Origin: Microvirga terrae
GTDB lineage: Bacteria > Pseudomonadota > Alphaproteobacteria > Rhizobiales > Beijerinckiaceae
Direction of reading: 5' to 3'
DNA: 64,000 nt
Assembly: GCF_013307435.2 (NCBI RefSeq)
Contig: NZ_CP102845.1
Span: 3,532,001 to 3,596,000, forward strand
Position 1 is the stretch's first letter. The number at the start of each line of letters is the position of its first letter. Positions 45,654-57,116 of the stretch are shown here, piece after piece. The translations under genes were made by a program, and so were the position numbers. The notes under the pieces were generated by a model. The model was not told the origin of the DNA and ran no database searches. It saw only the letters and a program-made list of their open reading frames with translations.

Positions 45654-45666
45654 CGGACGGCCCAGC

Positions 45667-46557
45667 TCAGGGCGCCATCGGCGCCAGCACGGCCCGGGCG
45701 GTGGTCAGCACGGCTCGGGTCAAGTCCGCCAGCAGAGGACCGACGATGCGGCTCTGCTGCCAGTACAGGGGAACATCGAGAGGCTGGGAGGGCTTTAAAG
45801 TCACCAGCCGCCCCGCCCGGAGATGGGCCTGGACCAGGATTTCCGGGTTCATGCCCCAGCCCAATCCCGCCAATGCGCCGTCCACGAAAGCCTGCGACGA
45901 CGGAAGCCAATGGAGAGGCGGCTGCACTGCGCCGTCGAGCGCCTGATCCAGCCATAACGACTGCAGCCGGTCCTTCTGATTGAAGACGAGGCACGGCGCA
46001 CGGGCCGCCGCGCCGGCGCTCACCCCGGCAGGAAACCATCTCTCGACGAAGCCGGGACTGGCCGTCGCCACGTAGCGCAAAGCCCCGAGGGGATGGCAGT
46101 CGCAGCCCTGGATCGGCCGTCCATGCGAGGTCACCGCCGCCACGACCTCGCCGCGGCGCAGCCAGTCCGCGCTGCAATCCTGATCGTCCAGAACCAGATC
46201 GAACAGGAATCCCTCCGTCTTCGCCATGGCCGGGATGAACCAGGTGGCGAGGCTGTCCGCATTGACCGCGATCCGCAGGGTGACCGGCTGGCCCTCCGGT
46301 TCCAGGCCGGGGAGGTTCTCGCGCAGGGAGCTTTCGAGCATGGCGACCTGCTCCACATGCCGGCACAGGCGCTGCCCTATCTCGGTCGCAAGGCAGGGCT
46401 GCCCGCGGACGACCAGAACGGCCCCAATCCGCTCCTCGAGAAGCTTGATCCGCTGCGAGACCGCCGAGGGCGTGACGTTGAGCTGCTGCGCGGCCCGGTC
46501 GAAGCTGCCGGTACGCACGACCGCAGCAAGGGCAGACAGAAGGGCATAATCCAGCAT
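45667..46557 (-). CDS. LysR family regulator of the ArgP/LysG (IciA) type
   Basis: A 296-residue regulator with N-terminal helix-turn-helix (about 2-60: GSFDRAAQQLNVTPSAVSQR) and a LysR effector domain. The start MLDYALLSALAAVVRTGSF is characteristic of ArgP/LysG. It is divergent from a LysE/ArgO-type exporter gene, the classical arrangement in which intracellular arginine or lysine makes the regulator switch on export. Confidence 0.92.
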   Translation of the reverse strand: MLDYALLSALAAVVRTGSFDRAAQQLNVTPSAVSQRIKLLEERIGAVLVVRGQPCLATEIGQRLCRHVEQVAMLESSLRENLPGLEPEGQPVTLRIAVNADSLATWFIPAMAKTEGFLFDLVLDDQDCSADWLRRGEVVAAVTSHGRPIQGCDCHPLGALRYVATASPGFVERWFPAGVSAGAAARAPCLVFNQKDRLQSLWLDQALDGAVQPPLHWLPSSQAFVDGALAGLGWGMNPEILVQAHLRAGRLVTLKPSQPLDVPLYWQQSRIVGPLLADLTRAVLTTARAVLAPMAP

Positions 46558-46651
46558 CGAATTAGAATTCCTAAATCAAGATCACTAACTTTAACTTCTC
46601 TAATTCGATCGGCTCGCCTAGGAAACGTCAAATCCCAATCGGACCCTCGAC
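46558..46651. promoter_or_regulatory. Divergent promoter between argP/lysG-type regulator and exporter
   Basis: A 94-base gap, AT-rich in its left two thirds (AATTCCTAAATCAAGATCAC), as expected for two back-to-back promoters and a LysR binding site of T-N11-A type. No exact operator is assigned. Confidence 0.5.
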
Positions 46652-47263
46652 ATGACCGCTCCCCTCCTCGCCGGCTTCCTTCTCGGCCTCAGCCTGATTC
46701 TTCCCATCGGAGCCCAGAATGCGTTCGTGTTGCGCGTAGGGCTGCGCGGCCAGCATGTTCTCGCCGTGTGCCTCACCTGTGCACTCTCGGATGCGGCGCT
46801 GATCCTGGCCGGGATAGCGGGTTTCGCGCAGCTCAGCGCACGGGTCCCCTGGGTGGAGACGGTTCTGCTCTATGGCGGCGCCGCGTTTCTCGTGGCTTAC
46901 GGGGCGCGCAGCTTCCTGGCCGCGCTCGGGTCGGCCTCGTTAAGGCCGTCCGAGGCAGCACCGGAGAGCCTTCGCCGGGTGGTGCTCACCTGCCTGGCTT
47001 TCACCTGGCTCAACCCGCACGTCTATCTCGACACGGTGGTGCTGATCGGCTCGATCTCGACCCAGTTCGACGAAGGCAAGGGTTGGTTCGCCACCGGCGC
47101 CATGATGGCCTCCTTCACGTTCTTCTTCGCCCTCGGCTTCGGCGCGCGCTTGCTGAAGCCGCTCTTCGCCCGGCCGGTCACGTGGCGCATCCTCGACATC
47201 GGGATCGGCATCATCATGTGGGCGACGGCCGCGAGGCTGCTGTTGAATGAAGGCTCGGTTTGA
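46652..47263 (+). CDS. LysE/ArgO family basic amino acid exporter
   Basis: A 203-residue inner-membrane protein with six hydrophobic segments. LILPIGAQNAFVLRVGLRG (about 15-33) is the LysE/ArgO signature and TWLNPHVYLDTVVLIG (about 117-132) the second family motif. Exports arginine or lysine; controlled by the divergent LysR gene. Confidence 0.92.
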   Translation: MTAPLLAGFLLGLSLILPIGAQNAFVLRVGLRGQHVLAVCLTCALSDAALILAGIAGFAQLSARVPWVETVLLYGGAAFLVAYGARSFLAALGSASLRPSEAAPESLRRVVLTCLAFTWLNPHVYLDTVVLIGSISTQFDEGKGWFATGAMMASFTFFFALGFGARLLKPLFARPVTWRILDIGIGIIMWATAARLLLNEGSV

Positions 47264-47287
47264 AGACTCGGCAGCAGTTCAGCCACA

Positions 47288-47318
47288 CGTCATGACCGGC
47301 ACGAGGCCGGTCATGACG
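47288..47318. repeat. Single-palindrome relative of the bipartite element
   Basis: CGTCATGACCGGC (47288-47300) and GCCGGTCATGACG (47306-47318) are perfect 13-base arms around ACGAG. It lies between the convergent lysE and creA genes and may act as a transcription end. Confidence 0.8.
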
Positions 47319-47347
47319 ACCGGAATGGTTCCTATCTCCCGCCCGCC

Positions 47348-47866
47348 CTATTTGTTGAGCCATTCGCCGCATTTGGGCGGCACCTCGGTGCCCCAGGGCA
47401 TCAGAGGAACGGTCGAAGTGGAGTTCTTGGGCGAACCTTCGATGGGCCGGTCGGAATAGACCATGTAGACCAGGGTATTGCGCTTGGCGTCGCAGCCGCG
47501 GACGATCTGCATCTTCTTGAAGATCAGCGAGCGACGCTCGCTGAACACCACGTCGCCCTGGCCGAACTTCTGCTTGAACTTCACCGGCCCCACCTGCCGG
47601 CACGAGAGCGAGATGTCGGACACTTCCTCGGCCACGCCGAAGGTGCCCGAGATGCCGCCGCGCTCCGGGGTCGTGTAGTGGCAGGCCACGCCCTCGACCA
47701 CGGGATCGTCGAGCCCGTAGACCGCCAGCTTGTCGTCCGGGGTGAGCGCCCGCCAGACCGTGGACTTCTTGAAGATCAGGTCAGGCTCCTGGGCGGCGGC
47801 ACCGGTCACGGCAGCCAGGGTCACGGCCAGAGCCAGGGCATTTCGAGCAAGCATCGGTTCATTCAA
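47348..47866 (-). CDS. creA: CreA family periplasmic protein
   Basis: A 172-residue protein with a signal peptide (about 1-25) and the CreA core: LIFKKSTVWRALTPDDKLAVYGLDDP, GVACHYTTPERGG and the cysteines at SCRQVG and RGCDAKRNTLVYMVYSD. CreA is a conserved periplasmic protein of unknown function, unrelated to the CreB/C system by biochemistry. GGGAG lies four bases before the ATG. Confidence 0.9.
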   Translation of the reverse strand: MNEPMLARNALALAVTLAAVTGAAAQEPDLIFKKSTVWRALTPDDKLAVYGLDDPVVEGVACHYTTPERGGISGTFGVAEEVSDISLSCRQVGPVKFKQKFGQGDVVFSERRSLIFKKMQIVRGCDAKRNTLVYMVYSDRPIEGSPKNSTSTVPLMPWGTEVPPKCGEWLNK

Positions 47867-47875
47867 CTCCCACGG

Positions 47876-48301
47876 TCAGGCTGACATGTGGGGATGGTTC
47901 CGGGCTTTGACGAGAGCCTCTTCGGCGTGATGGCTGACGATGCAGATCTTGTTGCCTTCGGGGTCGCGGAAATAGGCGCCGTAATAATCGGCATGGTAGT
48001 GCGGACGCAGGCCCGGGGCTCCCTCGTCCGTGCCACCGTTCCCCATCGCGGCGGCGTAGCAGGCGTCGACCAGGCTGCGCCTCGGAGCCAGAAGGGCGAT
48101 CATCGAGCCGTTGCCCGGGCTCGGCTTCCGGCCGTCGAACGGGCGCACGACCAGGAATTGCGGCCGCCCGCCGGGCTGTCCCCAGCCGATCATGGTGTCG
48201 TCGGAGAACCGGACCTCGAGCCCCAGGGGCGCCAGCACCGCGTCGTAGAAGCCCCTGGCGCGGGTGAGGTCATTTGTCCCGATGGTCGTATGGGAGTACA
48301 T
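47876..48301 (-). CDS. VOC superfamily (glyoxalase-like) protein
   Basis: A 141-residue protein with the start MYSHTTIGTNDLTRARGFYDAVLAPLGL and the end YGAYFRDPEGNKICIVSH, both typical of the glyoxalase/bleomycin-resistance fold. His4 and Glu in DPEGNK are probable metal ligands. Specific function unknown. Ten bases upstream of creA on the same strand. Confidence 0.85.
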   Translation of the reverse strand: MYSHTTIGTNDLTRARGFYDAVLAPLGLEVRFSDDTMIGWGQPGGRPQFLVVRPFDGRKPSPGNGSMIALLAPRRSLVDACYAAAMGNGGTDEGAPGLRPHYHADYYGAYFRDPEGNKICIVSHHAEEALVKARNHPHMSA

Positions 48302-48458
48302 GCAGGATCACTTTTCGCTGGTGCCGGTCTGAAGGGAGCTAGACAGCTTCCCTGGAAGCAGGCAAGGCGTTAATCATAATAGGGTCAAATTCCAGCGGCA
48401 CATGACCAGCCTATCCAGGCATTCGACGCCGTAACGGACCGGTTCTGCGATCAGCTCA

Positions 48459-49586
48459 ATGGCAAAGACATCTTTTCTCCGCTCCCTCATCGCCGTCGCG
48501 GCCTTCCTGGCCGCCGGCCAGGCGGCCTATGCCCAGTCGGCGCAGTGCCAGCGGTTCCAGGCCGAGCTGGCGTCCCTGGAGCGCAGCGGCGGGAGCGCGC
48601 CGACCGGCCAGATGCAGGCGCAGCGGGCAGAGATCAACCGCCTCGTCGGCTATTACCGCAACATCGGCTGCGAGCGCGGCCCGCTCGGCTTCCTGGCCGG
48701 CCCGGCCCCGGCCGAATGCGGCTCGATCGCCGGGCAGATCCGCCAGCTCGAGGCCGGCTATGCCCGTCTCGCGTCTCAGGCCGTCGACCAGAGCCAGATC
48801 GAGGCGCGCCGCCGGCAGTTGCAGGTGGCCGTCCAGCAGACCTGCTCCACCGACCAGCCGCGCGGCTTCTTCGAATCCCTGTTCGGCGCCCCGCGCCAGC
48901 AGCAGCCGCAGCAGCAAATCATGCCCGAGGGCCAGCCGATCATCGCCGATGACGGGCCACCCTCCATGGGCGGCGGCCGCCTGATTTGCGTGAAGACCTG
49001 CGACGGGTCGTTCTTCCCGCTGACTACGCCTCCGGGCGGCGGCCAGAGCGCGAACGAGATGTGTCAGGCCCTCTGCCCCGGCACGGAGACCCTGGCCTAT
49101 GCCTATCCGGGCGGCGATCAGGGCCTGAACCGGGCCGCCTCCCTGTCCACGAACCAGCCCTATACGTCGCTCGCGAACGCCTTCAAGTTCCGCAAGAGCT
49201 TCGACGAGAGCTGCGCCTGCAAGAAGTCGGATGAAAGCTGGGCCGTGGTCCTGCGCAAGGCCGAGAGCATGCTCCAGCAGCGCAAGGGCGACCTGATCGT
49301 GACCGCCGAGAAAGCCGAGGAGCTCTCCCGGCCGAAGACGCAGGCGGCCCGCAAGGCCGCCGACAAGAAGGCCGACGACGAGACCAAGGAAGCGGCCGAG
49401 ATCGCCGCAGCCGCTCCGACGGCCAGCAAGGAATCGGCCGGCATCGGCCCGCAATCGATCGAGACGAATGCCGTGGTCGGCCAGGGCGAAGGCTCGAAGC
49501 AGGAGGTCGAGGCGGGCAATGGCCAGAAGAAGACGGTCCGGGTGATCGCCCCGAACGTCATCCCGGTTCCGCACGCGCAGAACTGA
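48459..49586 (+). CDS. DUF2865 domain-containing secreted protein
   Basis: A 375-residue protein with a signal peptide (about 1-25), an N-terminal helical region with cysteines, and the DUF2865 core LICVKTCDGSFFPLTTPPGG followed by CQALCPGTETLAYAYPGG (about 175-220) and CACK. The C-terminal third is lysine/alanine-rich. The domain is characteristic of Hyphomicrobiales; function unknown, periplasmic location likely. Confidence 0.88.
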   Translation: MAKTSFLRSLIAVAAFLAAGQAAYAQSAQCQRFQAELASLERSGGSAPTGQMQAQRAEINRLVGYYRNIGCERGPLGFLAGPAPAECGSIAGQIRQLEAGYARLASQAVDQSQIEARRRQLQVAVQQTCSTDQPRGFFESLFGAPRQQQPQQQIMPEGQPIIADDGPPSMGGGRLICVKTCDGSFFPLTTPPGGGQSANEMCQALCPGTETLAYAYPGGDQGLNRAASLSTNQPYTSLANAFKFRKSFDESCACKKSDESWAVVLRKAESMLQQRKGDLIVTAEKAEELSRPKTQAARKAADKKADDETKEAAEIAAAAPTASKESAGIGPQSIETNAVVGQGEGSKQEVEAGNGQKKTVRVIAPNVIPVPHAQN

Positions 49587-49641
49587 TCGCCTGACCGAAG
49601 ACGGCTCCCCGTCGGTCTCAGGCCGAGCGAGCACGCACCCA

Positions 49642-49732
49642 CGTCATGGCCGGCCTTGTGCCGGCCATCTCGACAAGATGAGGCGCGGCGCTTCAAGCAA
49701 GCGGGATTCACCGCACAAGGCCGCTGATGACG
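49642..49732. repeat. Bipartite palindromic element, copy 3
   Basis: Left arm CGTCATGGCCGGCCTTGTGC with CGGCCATC, right arm GGGATTCACCGCACAAGGCC ending GCTGATGACGG, total 91 bases. Between the DUF2865 gene and the ABC-2 operon. Confidence 0.8.
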
Positions 49733-49811
49733 GAAGGTTGGTCGTAGCCTCCCCATTCGGGCAGGAATGCCGTCCGTTCCACCCTGCCCACGGTCATGCT
49801 ATCAACCCGGC

Positions 49812-51541
<1,730 letters not shown>

Positions 51542-51553
51542 AATTGCACCGCA

Positions 51554-51644
51554 CGTCATCACCGGCCTTGTGCCGGTGATCCCGATGATGTGAGGCGCCG
51601 CGTTCGTCTGATCGGGATGGCCGGGACGAGCCCGGCCATGACGT
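51554..51644. repeat. Bipartite palindromic element, copy 4
   Basis: Left arm CGTCATCACCGGCCTTGTGC with CGGTGATCCCGAT, right arm GGGATGGCCGGGACGAGCCC with GGCCATGACG, 91 bases; the cleanest copy in the window. Lies between convergent permease and gltX genes. Confidence 0.85.
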
Positions 51645-51652
51645 CGGGTGTT

Positions 51653-52993
51653 TCAAGCTGCCTGCCCGGCCAGCCGTGCCCTCGCCCTCTCGGGCCCGAT
51701 CAGCGGCAGCAGGGCGCCGAGCTCGGGACCGTGGTCGAGCCCGGTGAGCGCCAGGCGCAGCGGCATGAACAGGGCCTTGCCCTTCACGCCTGTGGCGGCC
51801 TTCACAGCCTCCGTCCAGGCCTTCCAGGTCGCGGCATCCCAGGGCTCCGCCGGGAGGACGGCCGTGGCCGCCGCGATGAACGCCTCGTCCTCGATCACCG
51901 GCGACACCGGGCCCCGCACGACGTTCGCCCATTCGGCCGCGTCGCGCACCTTCGTCAGATTGCCGCGCACCGCGTTCCAGAACCCCTCGCCCTCGTCGGC
52001 CCCGAGCTCCGCCAGCCGCTCACGAGCGGCCTCGTAGGGCATGTCGTGGATCAGGCGAGCGTTCAGATGCTCCAGCTCGCTCTCGTCGAACTTCGCGGGC
52101 GCACGGGAGATATGGGAGAAGTCGATCAGGCGCGCGAGGTCATTGAGATCGGCAACGGGCCGCACTGCCTCCGCCGAGCCGACCAGCACGGCGAGCGAGG
52201 CCACCGCCTGCGGCTCGAGGCCGGCCTCGCGCAGCCCCTTGATCGAGAGATGGCCGAGGCGCTTCGAGAGGCCCTCGCCGCTCGCCGTGATCAGCAGGCT
52301 GTGATGGGCGAAGGTGGGCACGGCCGCGCCGAGCGCCTCGAAGATCTGGATCTGCACCGCCGTGTTGGTGACGTGGTCCTCGCCCCGGATCACATGGGTG
52401 ATCTTGAGCTCGATATCGTCCACCACGGATGGCAGCGTGTAGAGATAGGTTCCGTCCTCTCGCACCAGCACCGGGTCGGACAGCGAACTGCAATCCACGT
52501 GGCAGGGCCCGCGCACGAGATCGTCCCAGGTGACGTTCGTCGGCTCGAGGCGGAAGCGCCAATGGGGCCTGCGTCCTTCCTGCTCCAGCTTGGCCCGGTC
52601 TTCATCGGTCAGCCTGAGGGCGGCCCGGTCGTAGATCGGCGGCAGGCCGCGGGCGAGCTGACGCTTGCGGCGGAATTCCAGCTCTTCCTGCGTCTCGTAG
52701 CAGGCATAGAGACGGCCGACCGCCTTCAGCCGCTCGGCGGCCGCGTCATAGAGATCGAACCGGTCGGACTGACGGACGATCACGTCCGGCGGGATGCCGA
52801 GCCAGCGCAGGTCGGTCTCGATGGAATCCGCGTATTCCTTCTTCGACCGCGCCACGTCCGTATCGTCGAAGCGCAGGATGAAGGTGCCGCCCTCCCGGCG
52901 CGCGAAGAGCGCGTTGAGCAGGGCCACGCGGGTGTTGCCGATATGGATGTGCCCAGTCGGGGACGGGGCGAAGCGGACGATGGGCTTGGACAT
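51653..52993 (-). CDS. gltX: Glutamyl-tRNA synthetase, short form
   Basis: A 446-residue class I synthetase with [15 protein letters not shown] (HIGH-type motif at 15-20) and [13 protein letters not shown] (KMSKS-type). No zinc-binding cysteine cluster is visible, which is common in the short second GltX of alphaproteobacteria. ATG 52993 is the family start; the open frame upstream is not coding. It may charge tRNA-Glu, tRNA-Gln or both. Confidence 0.92.
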   Translation of the reverse strand: MSKPIVRFAPSPTGHIHIGNTRVALLNALFARREGGTFILRFDDTDVARSKKEYADSIETDLRWLGIPPDVIVRQSDRFDLYDAAAERLKAVGRLYACYETQEELEFRRKRQLARGLPPIYDRAALRLTDEDRAKLEQEGRRPHWRFRLEPTNVTWDDLVRGPCHVDCSSLSDPVLVREDGTYLYTLPSVVDDIELKITHVIRGEDHVTNTAVQIQIFEALGAAVPTFAHHSLLITASGEGLSKRLGHLSIKGLREAGLEPQAVASLAVLVGSAEAVRPVADLNDLARLIDFSHISRAPAKFDESELEHLNARLIHDMPYEAARERLAELGADEGEGFWNAVRGNLTKVRDAAEWANVVRGPVSPVIEDEAFIAAATAVLPAEPWDAATWKAWTEAVKAATGVKGKALFMPLRLALTGLDHGPELGALLPLIGPERARARLAGQAA

Positions 52994-53089
52994 GCAGATG
53001 CTATGGCGAAGCGCGCTCGGCCGCGCAAGGGGTGACGGGCGTTTCGCCCTCGTTCCCGGCGTGCGAACCACCGGGCACGATTACCCTCC

Positions 53090-53177
53090 CGGCCATGGCC
53101 GGGCTCGTCCCGGCCCCGGTCGGGAAGGCGTGGCGTCTCAAGCGATCGGGATCACCGGGACAGGCCCGGTGATGACG
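53090..53177. repeat. Bipartite palindromic element, copy 5
   Basis: Left arm CCGGCCATGGCCGGGCTCGT with CCCGGCC, right arm GGGATCACCGGGACAGGCCC with GGTGATGACG, about 88 bases, in the opposite orientation to copy 4. Between nadE and gltX. Confidence 0.8.
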
Positions 53178-53195
53178 TGGCGGATTTCGAGAACC

Positions 53196-54929
53196 CTAAA
53201 CGTCCTGTGGGCCGACCCGCGGCTTGCCCATGGCGCGCTCCAGGGCCTCGTCCTTCCGGTGGGCGACGAGCCCCTGGTCGCGGAAGCGATTGACGATCGG
53301 ATAGCGGCGGTCGCGGCCGAAATTCTTGCGCGTCACCTTCACGCCGGGCGCCGCCTGGCGGCGCTTGTATTCGGCGATATAGAGCAGCCGCTCGACTTTC
53401 TTGACGACCTCCAGGTCGTAGCCCTTGGCCACGATGTCGGAGACGCGAAGCTCCTCCTCCACCAGGCCGCGGAGGATCTCGTCGAGATCCTCGTAGGGCG
53501 GCAGCGAATCCTGGTCCTTCTGGTTCTCGCGCAGTTCGGCGGTCGGCGCCTTCGACAGGATGTTCTCGGGGATGACGATGCCGTCCGGCCCGAGGGCGCC
53601 GTCCGGCTTCCAGCGGTTGCGCAGGGCCGAGATGCGGTAGACCTCCATCTTGTAGAGGTCCTTGATCGGGTTGAAGCCGCCGTTCATGTCGCCGTAGATG
53701 GTGGCGTAGCCCACCGACATCTCCGACTTGTTGCCCGTGGTCACCACCATGGCGCCGAACTTGTTGGAGATCGCCATCAGGATCGTGCCGCGGGCGCGGC
53801 TCTGGAGGTTTTCCTCGGTGATGTCCCGCTCCCGGCCGGCGAAGAGAGGCTGCAGGGCAGCCTCGAAGCCCTCGACGGGCTCGGCAATCGGCAGGATGTC
53901 GTAGCGGACGCCCAGCGCCTTGGCGCAGTCCTCCGCGTCCTTGAGCGATTCACCCGAGGTGTAGCGATAGGGCAGCATCACGCAATGAACTCGATCGGGC
54001 CCGAGCGCATCCACCGCCATGGCGGCGCAAATGGCGGAATCGATGCCGCCCGAGAGACCCAGCACCACCCCGGGGAAGCGGTTCTTCTCCACGTAGTCGC
54101 GCAGTCCCAGGACGCAGGCGGCGTAATCGGCCTCCCGGCCCTCCTCGACCGTCTCGACGGGCGCCTCGCGGCAGGCCCAGCCCTCCTCGCCCTTCTCCCA
54201 GACGGTCAGGACGATGGCTTCCTCGAAGGCCGGCAGCTGGCCGGCGAGCGAGCAATCCGCGTTAAGGATGAAGGAGGCGCCGTCGAAGACGAGCTCGTCC
54301 TGGCCGCCGACCTGGTTGAGATAGACGAGCGGCAGGCCGCTTTCCGTCACCCGGGCGCTGGCGATGCTGAAGCGCTCGTCCGTCTTGCCGCGATGATAGG
54401 GCGAGCCGTTCGGCACCAGGAGCAGTTCGGCTCCGGTCTCGGCCAGGCACTCGACCACGTCGCCGCTCCAGATGTCCTCGCAGATCGGAACGCCGATCCG
54501 GATGCCGCGGAAGTTCACCGGTCCCGGCAGGGGGCCGGGATCAAAATTGCGCTTCTCGTCGAACACGTCGTAGTTCGGCAGATCCACTTTGTAGCGGACG
54601 GTGATCGCGCCGTTGTCGAGCAGCGCATACGCGTTGTAGAGGGCGTCCCCCTCGCGCCAGGGCAGCCCGATCAGCATGCCCGGACCGCCGTCGGCCGTCT
54701 CCCGCGCCAAGCGTTCCAGGGCCGCCCGGCAGGTATCCTGAAAGGCCGGCTTGAGCACCAGGTCCTCGGCCGGATAGGCGGCGAGGAACTGCTCCGTGAA
54801 CATCACGAGGTCGGCCCCGAGACGGGCCGCCTCGGCGCGGGCCTGGCGCGCCTTCTCCTCGTTGCCGGCGACGTCGCCGACGATGGGGTTGAGCTGGGCG
54901 AGGGCGATCTTGAGCGTGTTCTGAGCCAT
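53196..54929 (-). CDS. nadE: Glutamine-dependent NAD+ synthetase
   Basis: A 577-residue two-domain enzyme. The N-terminal glutaminase (nitrilase fold) has the triad Glu46 (MFTEQF), Lys114 (VRYKVDL) and Cys150 (GVPICEDIW). The C-terminal synthetase has SGGIDSA (293-299) for ATP pyrophosphate and TTGNKSEMSVGYATIYGDM further on. It amidates deamido-NAD with glutamine-derived ammonia. Complete. Confidence 0.95.
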   Translation of the reverse strand: MAQNTLKIALAQLNPIVGDVAGNEEKARQARAEAARLGADLVMFTEQFLAAYPAEDLVLKPAFQDTCRAALERLARETADGGPGMLIGLPWREGDALYNAYALLDNGAITVRYKVDLPNYDVFDEKRNFDPGPLPGPVNFRGIRIGVPICEDIWSGDVVECLAETGAELLLVPNGSPYHRGKTDERFSIASARVTESGLPLVYLNQVGGQDELVFDGASFILNADCSLAGQLPAFEEAIVLTVWEKGEEGWACREAPVETVEEGREADYAACVLGLRDYVEKNRFPGVVLGLSGGIDSAICAAMAVDALGPDRVHCVMLPYRYTSGESLKDAEDCAKALGVRYDILPIAEPVEGFEAALQPLFAGRERDITEENLQSRARGTILMAISNKFGAMVVTTGNKSEMSVGYATIYGDMNGGFNPIKDLYKMEVYRISALRNRWKPDGALGPDGIVIPENILSKAPTAELRENQKDQDSLPPYEDLDEILRGLVEEELRVSDIVAKGYDLEVVKKVERLLYIAEYKRRQAAPGVKVTRKNFGRDRRYPIVNRFRDQGLVAHRKDEALERAMGKPRVGPQDV

Positions 54930-55264
54930 GATTCCTGAGCGTCGGACTCAAACGTGGAAGCCACTTTTGAGAGCCATCCGATGCTCCCTTTCTTGCTGGA
55001 CGCATCATTCTGCGCGGAAAACCGGGACCACTTTTCCGCAGGATGCGCTGGGATCTAGCGCGCTGCCGGGTGGGCAGCAATCCAAGCGTAAAGCTTTCCC
55101 GTGAACTCTTAAACGCGCGTGGAGCAAGGCTGATCCAAGTGCGCGGCATGGGTCCCGCGCAAACTCGAATCTCTCGATTTCACATTCCCTGCAAAGCTCA
55201 AGCTTTTGGTGGAACCCGCAACAGTCCAGTTCGTTATTTCCACACGAAACACTGGGAGACTGAC
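54930..55264. other. Intergenic region with repeat relative and promoter of a 27-residue protein
   Basis: About 335 bases. The left part carries a GCGCATC-family repeat (CCGATGCTCCC, then TGCGCGGAAAACCGGGACC and CCGCAGGATGCGCT, about 54977-55049). The right part leads to the ribosome site at 55254. No other gene seen. Confidence 0.55.
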
Positions 55265-55348
55265 ATGTTGAAAGGCGGCCTGCTCTGGCTTATCGGCATC
55301 CCTCTGCCGATCATTCTTATCCTCTTCTTCATGGGCTGGCTGAGTTAA
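55265..55348 (+). CDS. 27-residue single-pass membrane protein
   Basis: ATG 55265 follows GGGAGACTGAC, a good ribosome site. The peptide starts MLKGGLLWLIGIPLP and is almost wholly one hydrophobic helix with a Gly-Ile-Pro-Leu-Pro break, ending GWLS. Such MLK-start mini-proteins of 25-30 residues recur in Hyphomicrobiales as unnamed ORFs. A strong intrinsic terminator follows 34 bases later, supporting an independent short transcript. Confidence 0.6.
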   Translation: MLKGGLLWLIGIPLPIILILFFMGWLS

Positions 55349-55382
55349 GCCCAATCACGAGTAGAGTTGCGTATGCGTAAAG

Positions 55383-55411
55383 AAAAAGGGGCGCCCCAAG
55401 CGCCCCTTTTT
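55383..55411. terminator. Strong bidirectional intrinsic terminator
   Basis: AAAAAGGGGCG (55383-55393) and CGCCCCTTTTT (55401-55411) form a perfect stem with U-runs on both strands. It serves the 27-residue gene on the plus strand and aroG on the minus strand. Confidence 0.9.
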
Positions 55412-55429
55412 CTTAAATCGACCAGTCGC

Positions 55430-56815
55430 TCATTCCGCCGCGAGGGCGCTCGGTCGTTCCCTTGACTGGCGCTCGCGCTTGATGAGCTCCGAGGTCAGGA
55501 ACGCGATTTCCAGCGCCTGCTCGGCGTTGAGGCGCGGGTCGCAATAGGTGTGGTAACGGTCGCGCAGGTCCGCATCGGTGAGCGCGCGCGCCCCGCCCGT
55601 GCATTCCGTGACGTTCTTGCCGGTCATCTCCAGGTGGATGCCGCCCGCATGGGTGCCCTCCGCCTGATGGATGGCGAAGAAGTCCCTCACCTCGCCCATG
55701 ACACGTTCGAACGGACGGGTCTTGTAGCCCGAGGCCGCCTTGATCGTATTGCCGTGCATCGGATCGCAGGACCACACCACGGTGCGGCCCTCCTTCTGCA
55801 CCGCCCGGATCAGGCCCGGCAGGTGATCGGCGACCTTGTCGGCGCCGAAGCGGCAGATCAGGGTGAGGCGCCCGGCCTCGTCCTCTGGATTGAGGGCTTC
55901 GATGAGCTTGAGCAGACCGTCGGCCGTGAGCGACGGGCCGCACTTGAGCCCGATCGGGTTCTTGATGCCGCGCATGTATTCCACATGGGCATGGTCGAGC
56001 TGGCGGGTGCGGTCGCCGATCCAGAGCATGTGGCCGGAGGTGGCGTACCAGTCGCCGGTCGTGGAATCGACCCGGGTCATGGCCTCCTCGTAGCCGAGCA
56101 GAAGGGCCTCGTGGCTGGTGTAGAAATCCGTCGAGCGCATCTCGGGATGGGTTTCCGGATCGACCCCGATGGCCCGCATGAAGTTCAGGCTCTCGGTGAT
56201 GCGCTCGGCGAGCTCACTGTAGCGCGAGGATTGCGGGGAATCCTTCACGAAGCCGAGCATCCAACGGTGGGCGTTCTCGAGATTGGCGTAGCCGCCGGTG
56301 GCAAAAGCGCGGATCAGGTTCAGCGTCGCGGCAGACTGGCGGTAGGCCATGAGCTGGCGGCGCGGATCGGGCGTGCGCGCCTCCGGCGTGAACGCGATGT
56401 CGCTGATGATGTCGCCCCGATAGCTCGGAAGTTCGACGCCGTCGATGGTCTCCGTCGGGGCCGAGCGCGGCTTGGCGAACTGGCCGGCCGCGCGTCCGAC
56501 CTTCACGACCGGGGAGCCGCCCGCATAGGTCAGCACCACGGCCATCTGGAGGAACAGGCGGAAGAAGTCGCGGATGTTGTCGGCCGAATGCTCGGCGAAG
56601 CTCTCGGCGCAGTCGCCGCCCTGGAGCAGGAAGGCCTCGCCCTTGGCAACCTTGCCCAGGGTCCGCTTCAGCTTGCGGGCCTCGCCCGCAAACACCAGCG
56701 GGGGAAAGCCGGCGAGCTGCTGCTCGACGCTCTCAAGCGCCTCAAGGTCCGGATAGGCCGGCACCTGCTGGATCGGCTTGTTTCTCCAGCTGTCGGGCGT
56801 CCACCGCTCGGTCAT
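55430..56815 (-). CDS. aroG: 3-deoxy-7-phosphoheptulonate synthase, class II
   Basis: A 461-residue class II DAHP synthase: [11 protein letters not shown] with metal Cys69, [27 protein letters not shown] and [18 protein letters not shown]. It joins phosphoenolpyruvate and erythrose 4-phosphate at the head of the shikimate pathway. ATG 56815 fits the family start ([12 protein letters not shown]). Class II enzymes are the normal type in Hyphomicrobiales. Confidence 0.94.
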   Translation of the reverse strand: MTERWTPDSWRNKPIQQVPAYPDLEALESVEQQLAGFPPLVFAGEARKLKRTLGKVAKGEAFLLQGGDCAESFAEHSADNIRDFFRLFLQMAVVLTYAGGSPVVKVGRAAGQFAKPRSAPTETIDGVELPSYRGDIISDIAFTPEARTPDPRRQLMAYRQSAATLNLIRAFATGGYANLENAHRWMLGFVKDSPQSSRYSELAERITESLNFMRAIGVDPETHPEMRSTDFYTSHEALLLGYEEAMTRVDSTTGDWYATSGHMLWIGDRTRQLDHAHVEYMRGIKNPIGLKCGPSLTADGLLKLIEALNPEDEAGRLTLICRFGADKVADHLPGLIRAVQKEGRTVVWSCDPMHGNTIKAASGYKTRPFERVMGEVRDFFAIHQAEGTHAGGIHLEMTGKNVTECTGGARALTDADLRDRYHTYCDPRLNAEQALEIAFLTSELIKRERQSRERPSALAAE

Positions 56816-57002
56816 GACACTTACCCCCGTGTCCTTTCTCAAAATTCTCGTCGTGCACCGCAACAAGCGGCACGAAACGGCACCTATACACGACATATTC
56901 AAAAAGGCGAGTGCGCTAGTTCACAGACCCGCTCCAGAGGACCGGATGCCGCGGCGCCTCGAATCGAGCCGCAAATCCTTCGATATGGAAGAATGGCGCT
57001 CC

Positions 57003-57116
57003 TCAGCGGGCGTGGCGCTGGCGGCTCTCGCGCCGGGACATCCAAAGGGCGCCGAACCCCATCGCGACGGCGATGACCGGGATGCCGAAATAGACATAGG
57101 CTTCCAGGAGGGTCAT
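57003..57116 (-). CDS. 37-residue membrane mini-protein, coupled to the gene upstream
   Basis: ATG at 57116 overlaps the TGA of the 75-residue gene (ATGA). The peptide MTLLEAYVYFGIPVIAVAMG continues to a positively charged end (MSRRESRQRHAR), the topology of a single-pass protein with inside C-terminus. Too short for family assignment; the coupling is the main evidence. Confidence 0.5.
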   Translation of the reverse strand: MTLLEAYVYFGIPVIAVAMGFGALWMSRRESRQRHAR

